64,000 nt of DNA, taken from the NCBI GenBank assembly GCA_036872755.1, contig JAVHNS010000014.1, positions 1 through 64,000 of the forward strand. Reading direction: 5' to 3'. Positions 23,926-34,573 of the stretch are shown in pieces. Every line of letters starts with the position of its first letter. Within the stretch, counting starts at the first letter, position 1. A program made the translations under genes and the position numbers. The notes under the pieces were generated by a model. That model did not search any database. It was not told the origin of the DNA and saw only the letters and a list, made by a program, of their open reading frames with translations. The DNA comes from Orbilia blumenaviensis. Taxonomy: Eukaryota; Ascomycota; Orbiliomycetes; Orbiliales; Orbiliaceae.

Positions 23926-24085
23926 GTTCAGACTTTCCAAAGTTGGAACTTTCCAAAGCTCAGACTTTCCAAGGTTCGGACTTTCCAAAGCTTAGACTTT
24001 CCAAGGTTCAGACTTTCCAAAGCTCAGACTTTCCAAGGTTCAGACTTTCCAAAGCTCAGACTTCCTAAAGTTCAGACTTCTCCCT
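23926..24085. repeat. 16-bp tandem repeat
   Basis: About ten units of CAGACTTTCCAAAGCT alternating with CAGACTTTCCAAGGTT, so the real unit is a 32-bp dimer. The flanking DNA is unrelated. The array is translatable on the + strand but probably not coding. Confidence 0.85.
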
Positions 24086-24554
24086 AATATCCTTGGGAGA
24101 ATTAGACAGTTGTTTGTATGACCAGGAGTGTTGGCTGTCTGGCGATTCTCTTAAAGCCCCTTGGAATCAATGGCACCCGAATACTGGTACAACTTTTCGA
24201 ATTTGTAGGGCTTTCTGAACCGCATTACTCTGCTTAGAGGGCTTTAGGGCTGGGGTTCATACGAAGCCATGCCACTCCGTGAAGACCGGCCCACGGGGTT
24301 AGAGAACAGCCGGGATGTACGGCCGGGCAACCATTAGTGCGGCGGTATGGTGGTCTAGGTAACTCTTTAGTGACTTGCAACGTAGCCCTTTGTAGTAACC
24401 TTTTTCTAAATCAGTTAAGTAGCTGTTCTGCGTTGTGAATATACAAACTGGGTGCCGTCGTACCTGTGGCGAAGTTCTGTTCTGACCTCTCCCCATGGTT
24501 ACTCGCAAATTAGTGCATAAATGCCCTACCCATTGTCTACCTATACCCACCCCA

Positions 24555-24725
24555 AGTACTCCCCATCGTAAATTAGTTAGTTAGCCAGTCACTATCCTTA
24601 ATATATACAGTCACTCTTTAGCTATTATGTTCAAACCATGTCGTAACCAATCTATATGAGGTGTGTAGGTTGGGTGACCTGAAGGGTTTGATATGCGGTT
24701 CGGGCCCGTGTTCAAGCTTTCGGCT
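24555..24725 (+). repeat. Dispersed repeat family, copy 4
   Basis: CAGTCACTATCCTTAATA, GTCACTCTTTAGCTATTATG, ATGTCGTAACCAATC, GGTTGGGTGACCTGAAG and GCGGTTCGGGCCCGTG follow the same order as copy 1 at 13.6 kb with about 75-80 percent identity by eye. Confidence 0.65.
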
Positions 24726-25139
24726 CACCGTACCTTCTGGAGTTGGGTGTATTTCTTCAATCTGATGGCTTCCATGATACTGGGTTTATATCTTAACAGG
24801 AACCTCAAGACTGAAGTCTTTGTTTCAACTCCTTGTCGCCAATGTTATTTGATCAATGGATGTATTTTGTATGTGTGGGCGTATTTATATATACTTGTTA
24901 TCCAACATTGTTCACTAAGTTATAGCATTATTTCGTTTGAAGGAAGGTCTGTTTAGCGAGACAAGAGCTCTGAACTGGAAATGGCGTCTACCACTACACA
25001 TTCACCAAACTACTAGCCCAATGGTCAGAATCTAGTCTATAAGTAGACAATTTCCCACCCACAACCCCAATAGTATCGAGCACTTACCACATTATACCCA
25101 GCCTAAGCCAGGAGTCGACTGTTCTGTGTCTAAATGAAC

Positions 25140-25315
25140 TAGCTGTTTCCCTGTGTATCAGCTAGCAGTAATCGGTGGACCAGCTACTATCCTATGAACC
25201 AGCTCGTAGCCTGCGAACCAACTGCTGTATTTGCCCGCCCACTACCAGCTTGCGAACCAGCTACCGGCCTGCGAACCAGCTGCCGTATTCGCCCATCCAC
25301 TAAGAGTGTAAGGAT
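25140..25315. repeat. CCAGCT minisatellite
   Basis: Repeated GCGAACCAGCT and GGACCAGCTACTA units, 12-30 bp apart, including two long similar units with CCAGCTTGCGAACC and CCGGCCTGCGAACC. The reverse complement (AGCTGGTTCGC) is the core of the 12-bp array at 59.1-60.2 kb. Confidence 0.6.
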
Positions 25316-25319
25316 CAGC

Positions 25320-28300
25320 GAGTAGCAACCAGCATAAGTTACAACATACAACGCTGAGCCAAATCCACTATCTTTAGTGCAAGTACATTACGCCCCTTTG
25401 CCGTAATTCGATGAGTGGTGGCATACACAACAAAGTTGTAAAGATACACACACAATTTGGCGCGCTTGTATCGTAGGCCCCTTTTCCTTATATTGGGGTT
25501 AGGATTCGTGGCCGATCCCGACTAATAAATCATCAGTCTTACTTAATTGCTTTATTCGCGGCAATCCCGTTACCAGTTTCTCTCCCTGTGAGTGAGAGTG
25601 GCCGCCATCTTTGCAATCAAATTATAAACAAATATTCGTATTAAAATAAATGACCCGGCTAATGACTCTGTTGCGCGTGATATTCTGTCGGTCTCAATGT
25701 CGGAGGGCATACGTTGATGTCGGAAGCCAAGTTGGTTGCAACTTGAATACAGAACTGACTGCTTGAAGCCGTCCGTACTTAAGACGCGGTTTACACTCAT
25801 GCGCAATTAATAGCATTCGCGCACGCGACTGACTTCGATAATCTGTAGGTTAGCTACTTGAGTATGTGATAGTCGCAGCGGTGTTAATTGCGTGACATCT
25901 GTAATTCAACTGTCTCGTAATTGTTGTTGCCTCAACTTAGGTTCTTGGATATCGTCGGATGATATCGCCATGGTGTATCGATGTTCAATTTCTCGACTAG
26001 GCCGAAATGATCTGCTCGTGTATTAACGTAATATCAACTACTGCTGCCCTGCCCAAAGCTTCAAGCTAGCGCAATCCTCCAATCAACTTGATATATACCA
26101 TGTCCCTAAATCAGTAAACAGTTGTATGTAACATAATGAAAACTGAATAGCCAAAACGTGTGCTGCTTTAGTATGATCGAAACATTGAAACGTCTAGACC
26201 TCGTATCCACCAAAATCAACTGTTGTGGCTAGCCGAAATATGATAATAACAACGGTACAGAGATGGGTAACCGATTCATTCAAATACAGAACTAGAGAAG
26301 TCGATCCCGGGCCTGGATCGAGGACAACGCGATTTGCGCAATTGCATCAAGTACCAACCACAATTGTACAAACGGGCATTGCATATATTGTGAGCGGGGG
26401 ATTGACTGCTTCAACTCTGGCCATCGAGCCGACGGTTAGTTGGATGTGCGGCAGGATACACCGTCTCCCGCTTGACCTGTCTAGCATCAGGATTACCTAC
26501 TGAAACTGAGACTGGCTGCCCTTACTAGGTGGATCTTCGGGACTACGCCTTGATACGTGTGCATGTACGCGCCTAGCAAGTATTGTGTACACGATAAGGT
26601 TTCTCTAGGCCATAGAAAAAGCTGTCACCGATATACTTGTTGATTTGCAAGATTGGATCAAGTCCTGAAACGGTAACGCATCTTGGTTTTCGAACAATGG
26701 TTATCTGCTGCAATCCATAGGATCCGCATACCTATGACTAGACCCAAGCTAAGCGCGGTCAGCCAGTCGATTCCGGTACCCTTTTTACTATATCACGGTC
26801 TGCTCCTTACCCATGGCAATTCAAGATCTATTAAACCCAGTGTGCCACTTACCAGGCTCCAACCTACCACATACCACATAACCACCTGAACTACCGCCTA
26901 CCATGGTGGCCGCGACAGTATTCTTGGGGCAGTAGGCGAGACTCCATCAATGTGGAATACTTTATGTACATGGCTTATCACGCAATGACGTATAATCAAG
27001 CATATTTACAAGTAAACTTTTACTGTTGTGTCGATAGTCTAAACAGGGCATGTAGACAGGGTATCAGTGGGGCATTTACAACTTTAGGACTCTATCAGGT
27101 TCCTGGCATGTTAGGCACCTATTATGATGTCCTAAACCATTCTCCACCAATATGTGCCTATCTGAACTCGTGACCCCCGATTGCAAGAAAAGGATATGCA
27201 ATAACTTGCCTATTCGGTATGCTAGTTTGCCTGGGTGATTGTATAAAATTCCGGCTAATATTATAGCCTTGGTAATACCATAGCCTCAAACATCACACGG
27301 TGCTGAAGGACTTGGTCAGAGAATAACAATAATAACCTTTAGGCCCTTGACACAGGCATCATCTAGTTAATAGGCCTCGAGCCCCGGATTGACGGCCCAA
27401 AGTTAATCCAGGGCACATATTATCCCAATTAGTTATCAGCCCACCAAAGTTTTGAATATCTGGGGACCATGCGGCGTACATGGTTCGAAAGTTCGGGTTC
27501 TGGCGTCATAAAATTGACTACAAGTAATCCGCGTATTCGGATTTCGTGAATATCGGTACATACGCCATTATTCTGAAAAGAATCTTCAAGCTTGGCCCCG
27601 TATATACAGGCTTTCGTAGCGCTTTAAAGCTAGTAACAGCAACCAGCGATGATTTTGGTACATACCGTTTTGAAGCATGGTCCTCCAAAGGCAAATATCT
27701 CTTCATGTACCCTGATAACTAAGATTTCAGCTTATCCCGCTCACTTCGAGAGGGAATTCGGTGAACTAGTTATATTTCATTTGCTGGCAATTCCATTCGC
27801 ACAGGTTCTCGGCTCGTTATAATGAATATCAACTTTTCGAAAATATCAGCTGGCGGCCAAAAACACTAGTAAGAGCATGCCAACCGATAACACGTGTGAG
27901 GCGTTGCCCGGCTTTATATCTAAACTAAGCTATGGGAAATAGGCGAGTGGTTTATGCAAGCCGCCGATACCATTCTTCTTTCTTGCCGACTCTCCAATTT
28001 ATATCTTCAATACCATTTCTGAGCGCAGTCATCAAGTTTAGTTGGCCCCCCCGACACGGTAGTTAACAAAATAACGAAAGTTCAACATATGCGTTGAACT
28101 AACTAACACCGACTGGAGCTCAAAGTTGGTCGAAACGTTAATAGTGTATCATAACTAGGTAGTGGAATTCTTGATATTCTGCGCGTATTTTGACTGTGTA
28201 AATGTCATTGCTTTGCATTTTTTTCGTCCCGATTTTGTGAAATCTTCCATAGCTCTCCTATTCGAATGCCAGAAAAGTAATCCCTAAACGGATGTACAAC

Positions 28301-28640
28301 CTTATGTGCGAATTCAGTATTAGACGGATGTAATACTAGAGGCTAGTAGACTACAGGCTGGAGTTAGAGAGGTAATGGGCTGGAGTTAGGGAGGTCATGG
28401 GCTGAGGTCAGATGATAGGTATCAAGCGAAAGGCTTTTCGCGCTACTCTTGATCTAAACTAATTTACTACAAGGCCGACGGTAGGATGGGCTCTAGTTGC
28501 TGGAACCCGATAGATTTGCATTAAATACGCAGTGACTAACAGCCTAATAGGTGGTAAGCCGGAGGCCTTTGACCGGTGAGCGATAGTCTGGTAGACGGTC
28601 GGCTGCAGGTAAATGGGGTTGGTAGATTGATATATAAGAA
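25320..28640. other. No intact gene; scattered protein-like fragments
   Basis: Mixed-composition DNA. The best open pieces are 25806-25570 (-), 26225-26503 (+), 26952-27173 (+) and about 27,517-27,721 (+, contains YAIILKRIFKLGPVYTGFRS). None has a recognisable domain. A short duplication of GGCTGGAGTTAGRGAGGT lies at 28,357-28,410. Confidence 0.4.
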
Positions 28641-28645
28641 ATCAA

Positions 28646-29252
28646 TCAAATGGGTGGTAAACAAATGAATGATAGGCTCGACTGTGGTAAACAAATGAAT
28701 GATAGGAAGTGTTTTCGGAACCCTTCGGAGACATTATTGAGTACTTTATACAAACTGCGCGGCCTCGGGTTCCCTTCATCTACAGCTAAACCGACCCAAG
28801 TGTAGGTATGGCCCCGCTCGGATAGAATAATTCTCAGCGTAGTGACTGCTCCGAATTCGCGAACAAGAGCGGAAGGCGGCCCGCGATGGTTATACTGACT
28901 GCTACATACAACCAGGACAGGCTGCCATTAGGGAGAATTTGGTTCAGATGGTCACTAAACGGGAGAAACACAATGCACAAAGCACTATGAACAGCCAAGA
29001 TAACCTTTGTATAAGCCTACCGCTTTCCAACCTATCCATCTCCCATCTATAAACCACAAGCTCCTCAAGTACTGCCGACAAACGTAGAATACATATCTAC
29101 TGTTTACCAGGATTCGCTCTGTCAACCCACCGAACCCAGCCCGATATCTCCCAAATCTCCACCTTACCATCAAGCGAGTTATAACCTACTCTCCTTTAGA
29201 TTTTGACTTGATTTTTACCACATGTCAACATATCATTCATTTGTTTAGCACG
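28646..29252. repeat. Short inverted/direct repeats flanking ~550 bp
   Basis: GTAAACAAATGAATGATAGG occurs twice in tandem (about 28,655 and 28,687). Its inverse TATCATTCATTTGTTTAGC lies at about 29,229-29,249. The segment between has no open frame of note. It may be a small non-autonomous element or chance. Confidence 0.35.
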
Positions 29253-29703
29253 ACTAACCCTGTTCAATATCATTCTATCACTCCCCGTATAAGACCCGAA
29301 TCCACTCGATGACATAGGATTACATCTACTGGGATTACTCTATAGGCTATAATATATATAGTTCGATAAGCCACATCAAAATTGACTTCCAAACATTTTC
29401 TGGTTAGAATCTGTTAGGTTTGAGGGTCAACGAGCATGTAGATGTGCATGTGTCTAGCTTGCGACTAATTATGTGATTAATTCTAAACGATATTCTGTGG
29501 TAATTTTATAGTTTGTATACAATCGACGAATAATTTCAGTCGGGCAACCACCCAGCCTGTTGACTAATCAATTTCATACCTAGCCCCAAAGTACATGCAC
29601 ACCACTAAAACTAATTACGAATATGACAAAGGCCAAACTGCGCGAGATAACACAACGAGGTTGCATCTGAATAGATTCTAAACAACTAGTAGCACTAGAA
29701 AGT
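29253..29703. other. No gene recognised
   Basis: AT-leaning DNA after the 3' end of the - strand recombinase-helicase paralogue. It presumably holds its 3' UTR and terminator; I see no repeat or ORF. Confidence 0.4.
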
Positions 29704-32700
29704 CTAAGAAGAAGAGACCAAGAAGCCGGCATTCAACAAACACTCCAGGATTTCTGACATCCCGTTCCTTCCGCTCTCTGAGGTCTTCAAGATCCATTCT
29801 GTGGTGGGAGAAAAGGGGAGACCTTCGATAGAAACCATCTTAGCCCAAATCTCTGGGTCGTGAATAGCAGAGCAGGCTATGACCGCTGGTGTACTCCCTA
29901 GTTTACACCTTTCCGAACAATAAACACCCCGGGGCAAACCGCAGTTGCAGGCACCGTTAGCGTTGGCACCACTCAGGCACTCTACGATGAGACTAGCGAG
30001 CGCCGGAATAGCCTTGATAGCACTGCATTCTCCGTGTTTGATGATGCTGGTGGTGTGGAGGTAGCAGAATGGGCAAGCAGACAGACCCTGAAGGCGACGA
30101 AGCACCGTTTCGAGATTGGTTGGGAGATCCTCACAATACCTACACTTCTTTATTCTGACCCTTGTGCTCGCCAGTTGGTGGCAGGTAACATGGGGGACTC
30201 CGAGGGCCAAGAAAAGATCCAGTTTATGGCACTGGGAGCCGTCCAACCACCTCTTCACCCCCCATTCCTTCTCGTCGTAAGCAACCCTCCTATATCGGTC
30301 TTCAATATAGACCCCCAAACCGACCGAAGCCAGCATACAGTCGTCAATAGCATCATTAATATCCCAGCAGCACCCGAGGTGAACAACCCAACTGATAGGA
30401 ACCTCTTTGAGGCTAGAGCGGTCGAAGCCAAAGGGAACAAAAAGAATATGCTGTTCGGGATCAGCCTTCCACTTTTCAACGGTGGCGCTATCCTCACCGG
30501 CAGTATTCAAGCGAACGGCGTAACTTTTATTGCCAGCGGCAAGAATTATTCCCATGGAAGCGGTGCGAACGACAACCAGAACTTTATTTTTGGACTGGCC
30601 AGCTTTAGCGTTAAGGTCCTCCATTCTATTCCTGAATCGTTCTGCAACGTTGGTCACCCTGTACACGCAGAGATCCATCTTCCTGATATGGCTAAACTTT
30701 ACCTTGCCCTCAGGCGAGAGCGTTATCCTCTCCGGGGGTTTTTGGAGCGAACTGCTGGACAAGAAGGTGTGCCAAGTTTTATCCTCCGTGACGAATGAAT
30801 CAGCAGAAAGATTCTTAACCAGCGCTGGGGGCAAAGTCAGGAGAGCTGGACTTCCGGCGTCGGTAACCCATTCCCGGGCCAGAGTTAGACCCATTTCCTT
30901 CCTCAAGCACCGAATAACGGCCTTCAGCACAGCTGGCTTCAAGTCAAAGCCTAGTACCTCCTTCGCCTGGGCCCGAAGCATGTTGGAGAGCGATGATGCG
31001 GGGTATGAACGTCCCGTATAAGAGGTAAACATGGTAGCGGGGTCCAGCGGTTTGTGCCAGGAGAAAGGTATCTCCGAAATCTGGGCAGAAGATAGCCTCC
31101 TCAAATGCTCCCAAAACGGCAGAATGAAGATAATGAACTTGGCCAGAATGAGACCCACACGGTCCGGGAGCTGCTTTACTAGGACCTATAGATTATTAGC
31201 TTCCTCTACAGCTTTGATGCTCTATATACATACATACATATATATATGTACATATAGGTATATATATGTACATATAGGTATATATATATATATATAGGTA
31301 TGTATATCGGCTACGAGAATACTATTGGGTACAACTTACATCGCCAGATCGGTTTACGGCCACGAACATCTCACCGCCTACGACAAAGAAATTACGGCAT
31401 CCCTTGCTTAGCCAGGCATTGCGGTAGCTCAGATGGGCAATATCTTGGGCACTCAGAACGTCTCCGGCGCAAAGGAATATAATGGTGGCGAGAGCGCGAA
31501 ACGCGGAGTCGATGTATGTAGAATAAGCCTTGATGAAGGCGATGTCGACAGACCCATCCAGACGGAATATCTTCTTTCCACCCTTGTCCCCATGCACCTT
31601 GTGTAGCAACCAGTCACTAGCATAGCCAGCCTCCATGTAGTACCCCGGTTCAGTAGAGCTTACAGAATCCCGGATATCTTTGAGATCGAGCTTGAGGACC
31701 TGATGGAAGCAGAGTTTACCCATGATGTTTGCCAGCTCCGTCAGCGAGAAGTGGTACAAACGGGAGAGAGATTGCAGGCTTATATCCTGCTTATCAATGG
31801 TAACGACGTTCTCACTGTAACTAGGCACTAGGTCTCCTTCGGCCCAATCTCTCCAGTACTCAATGCTTCGGACGAAGGCCCCAAACGCAAAAGGACTATC
31901 AGTTGACAGAAACTCATAGTACTGCTTGCTATCTATATCGAACGGCGTCCTGACATTGCTCTTATAGCCCCCAGCAGCCTTGTTACGATCGAAAACGGCG
32001 TAGGTAGTCCAGACCGACGAAGCTCTGATAGCAGCCTCCAACTCCATCATCGGAACAACCAGATCACTCAATTTATAAAACCACCGTCCTTCGGGACTCC
32101 AAGCGAGCAGACTTACAAAATTGAGGAAGGCATTTTTTTGGAAGTCATCTGGAGAATGAACCTGCCCGAACAAACTCTGCCAGAGAAGGCAAGCAACTAG
32201 GTAGTCGAGATCTGCGGCGTTGGAATCATCAACACCCCGAGCTAGCAGATCCATGATCAAGGTACGAAGGCGCCACTCTTCATGGGAGGATCGGATCTTA
32301 CAGGCCTTAAGGTCTTCAATCGGAAAGCCGGGTTGGAGGATGCGCAACTGGAAAAGAATAAAGCGAACGAGTAGATCTCGCCCCTGCTGCGAGCCGACAG
32401 CCTCAAACGCATCCACAGACAGACAACCGACCGACGTCAGCAGCTTCTTTTGGAACTCGAGAGGCGAGTTCTGGATCTGCTTGAAGGCATCTTCGATGTT
32501 GGCACTTGTCCGGCGCCTAACGATATCAAAGGCTGGGGGGTCCTCATAGTCCATCTTCGTCAAAGCTGCCATCCTGTCAATCAAGTTAAGGTCTTGACTA
32601 TAGATACTCCAGGTAGAGGATATGGATGGCAACCACAGTGGATTGTATCGCAGGAGACTTGCAGCCGAAGAAGAGGTAACTACAGGCGCTTGGGGGAGAG

Positions 32701-33778
32701 TTTCTGCGTTCGAAGAGGTTCGGGATATAAGACCAGAAGGGATGATGTTTGCCGGCGGCTCTTTAGCACTTTGAGATGTCCGAGATGGGCCTGGGGTGAT
32801 TTCCTGAAATTCAGGCTTTTGAACAAGGATTGCAGCCCGTGTGAAAGCTTGAAAAAGACTCTGGCCGCTGCTAACGGCAAACTGGAAGGGGATTGTGCGC
32901 GCGGGTTCGGGGGCAGCCGTGCGTGCAGGCCGAGGAGCTAGAGGTTTGGCAGGCTCTGGGACTACGGTGCGCGCAGGCGAGGGAGCTTCAGTTTTGATAG
33001 ACTCGGGAGCTACGGCGCGGGCGGGTGGAGGGGCTTCAGTACTTACGGCCTGAGGGGCTTCAGTACTTACGGTCTGGGGGGCTACGGGGCGAGCAGGCTC
33101 AGTAGCAAGCATGGGTGATGGAGGGAGCTTATCGACTGGTGATGGGGGGGTCATAGGCGGATCCAAAAGCTCAATAGGCTCTCTAATATCTATTGAGCCA
33201 GCTTCACCAACGTAACCGGCACCCAAAGGGGGATCATCGCTGGTGGCGGTGGGGTGAGGAATATCAAGCATCTCCTGGAACTCCATTGCGAAGCTGGCCT
33301 CCATTTCGACCTCCATTTCGGCCTCTTGTTCAATCTCTCTTTCAGCTTCCATGTCGTACTCAAGTGGTTCTTCCAACAGATCCTTCCGCGGTTGTTCAGC
33401 AGTGGGCTCAGGAGGGGGTGGTGTAAAGCGCAGCATTTCGGGAGCATGTGGCGTAGCGTCACGAGCACCAGAATCAAGTGGGACAGCTGCTGCAGCTGGA
33501 GCCGGAACAGTCGGAGCAGTTGAGGCAGTTAGAACACTGCTACTTCCGTGCCTGCTGGCGTGGGTGGAGATATTTTTGGGATTCGAATGAGAGAACCCGC
33601 CGCAAGGACAACGAAAGAGTCCATCCTGGCCTCGCCCTAAGAGCAGCTTGACACCGTCGTTGAAGCTAAGGTTAACTTCGGACTGGTGGATTATTCTTCG
33701 ATGGTTGTCTTGTTCTTTCCGTGAATCGAATACAGCGGTGCAGCCTTGTATGGGGCAAGGATATTTGCGTGGTGGCAT
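29704..33778 (-). CDS. Zinc-finger/tyrosine-recombinase/helicase paralogue, catalytically degenerate
   Basis: Two exons: 33778-31340 and 31185-29704, joined in phase 0 over an intron at 31339-31186 (donor GTAAGT, branch GCTAATA, acceptor CTATAG), giving 1306 residues. N-terminal C2H2 zinc-binding region (CPIQGC...H...H and CPCGG...H...H, residues 8-80), then a Pro/Glu-rich linker with PARAVAPE-type repeats (about 100-300), a recombinase-like region (about 430-900), a RecA2-like helicase C half and Cys-rich zinc modules (CPFC...H...C; CNCGLPRGVYC). It aligns collinearly with the + strand gene at 34.6-39.4 kb. The recombinase Arg box reads FLCAGDVLSAQDIAHL without the Arg, no Tyr box is visible, the RecA1 lobe with Walker A/B is missing, and the QxxxRAGR motif is lost. 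Probably non-catalytic yet kept open. Confidence 0.8.
31186..31339 (-). other. Intron of the - strand paralogue, with AT/TATATG microsatellite
   Basis: A 154-bp intron with a GTAAGT donor and a GCTAATAATCTATAG branch/acceptor. It contains an imperfect TATATATGTACATATAGG repeat (about 31,220-31,305). Splicing keeps the frame and restores collinearity with the paralogue. Confidence 0.8.
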
Positions 33779-34573
33779 CTTGAAGTCAATATATCCGTTG
33801 AGGATATAATGCCTTATAACAGGAGCGGGTCAGATCTGGGCTATTTTGGAGTCCGTAGTTGCGCTACTAGGGCGAGAGCAATTAGGGATGGGAGGGGTTG
33901 GGATTGGCTATGAGATGGGCTATGGGAGCCTATGATGCTTCGAATTCCGGGAAGCTGGTATCTACGCGTGATTCAATATTATATTAGCTATATTCGAACT
34001 AAGTCAAGTCTACAAAGCTATATATTCGTGAAAAAGAATTGTTCAAGGGCAAAATAGATAGTAATCATACCTGTATCTCAGATGGACTGGAGGTTTTCAG
34101 AACTTATCTAGGATGAACCTATTATGGGCGGATGATGGGTAGCAGGACCAATGGCTAATGATGGTGGTGATGATGTTGGGGTCTACGGGTCTGGGGAATG
34201 GTACTTGGTGTGTGCAAACATGTTTACGCGTTCTTTAAATAGAAGGGTTTTACTTTAGTACTTATTGAAATCTTGTTGAAGCTATAGCGCTCTAAGATCG
34301 TGAAGTAGGGCAAGCTTTCGCTCGCCCAGGGCTAGGGAATATACGTATATATTGCACACAACACGGCCATGGCCAACCTAACTACTCCCCAATCAATCCC
34401 CAATCCAACTACTCATCAATCCCCAATCCAACTACTCCCTAACTATCAACTGTATACCAACCTTCCTCCATCCATCCATCCATCCATCTATCCATCGCTA
34501 GCCCGACCATCTTCCATCGGACTACCATCTATTTGTTCATCTCTAACCCTAAGACCTTTCTCCGGCGTCCAAA
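33779..34573. promoter_or_regulatory. Divergent intergenic region of the two recombinase-helicase genes
   Basis: This 795-bp segment separates two genes starting in opposite directions, so it must carry both promoters. It contains CAATCCCCAATCCAACTACT repeats (34,389-34,440), an ATCCATCC run (34,466-34,495) and one isolated CTAACCCTAAGACC resembling a telomere unit (34,535-34,555). No core promoter element can be assigned with confidence. The open frame at 34,369-34,620 reads as low-complexity Pro/Ser and is not a gene. Confidence 0.5.

Noticed and set aside
30034..30798. 254-codon open frame on the + strand
   Set aside because: It is antisense to exon 2 of the - strand recombinase-helicase paralogue, whose frame is supported by homology to the neighbouring gene. 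I treat it as a shadow.
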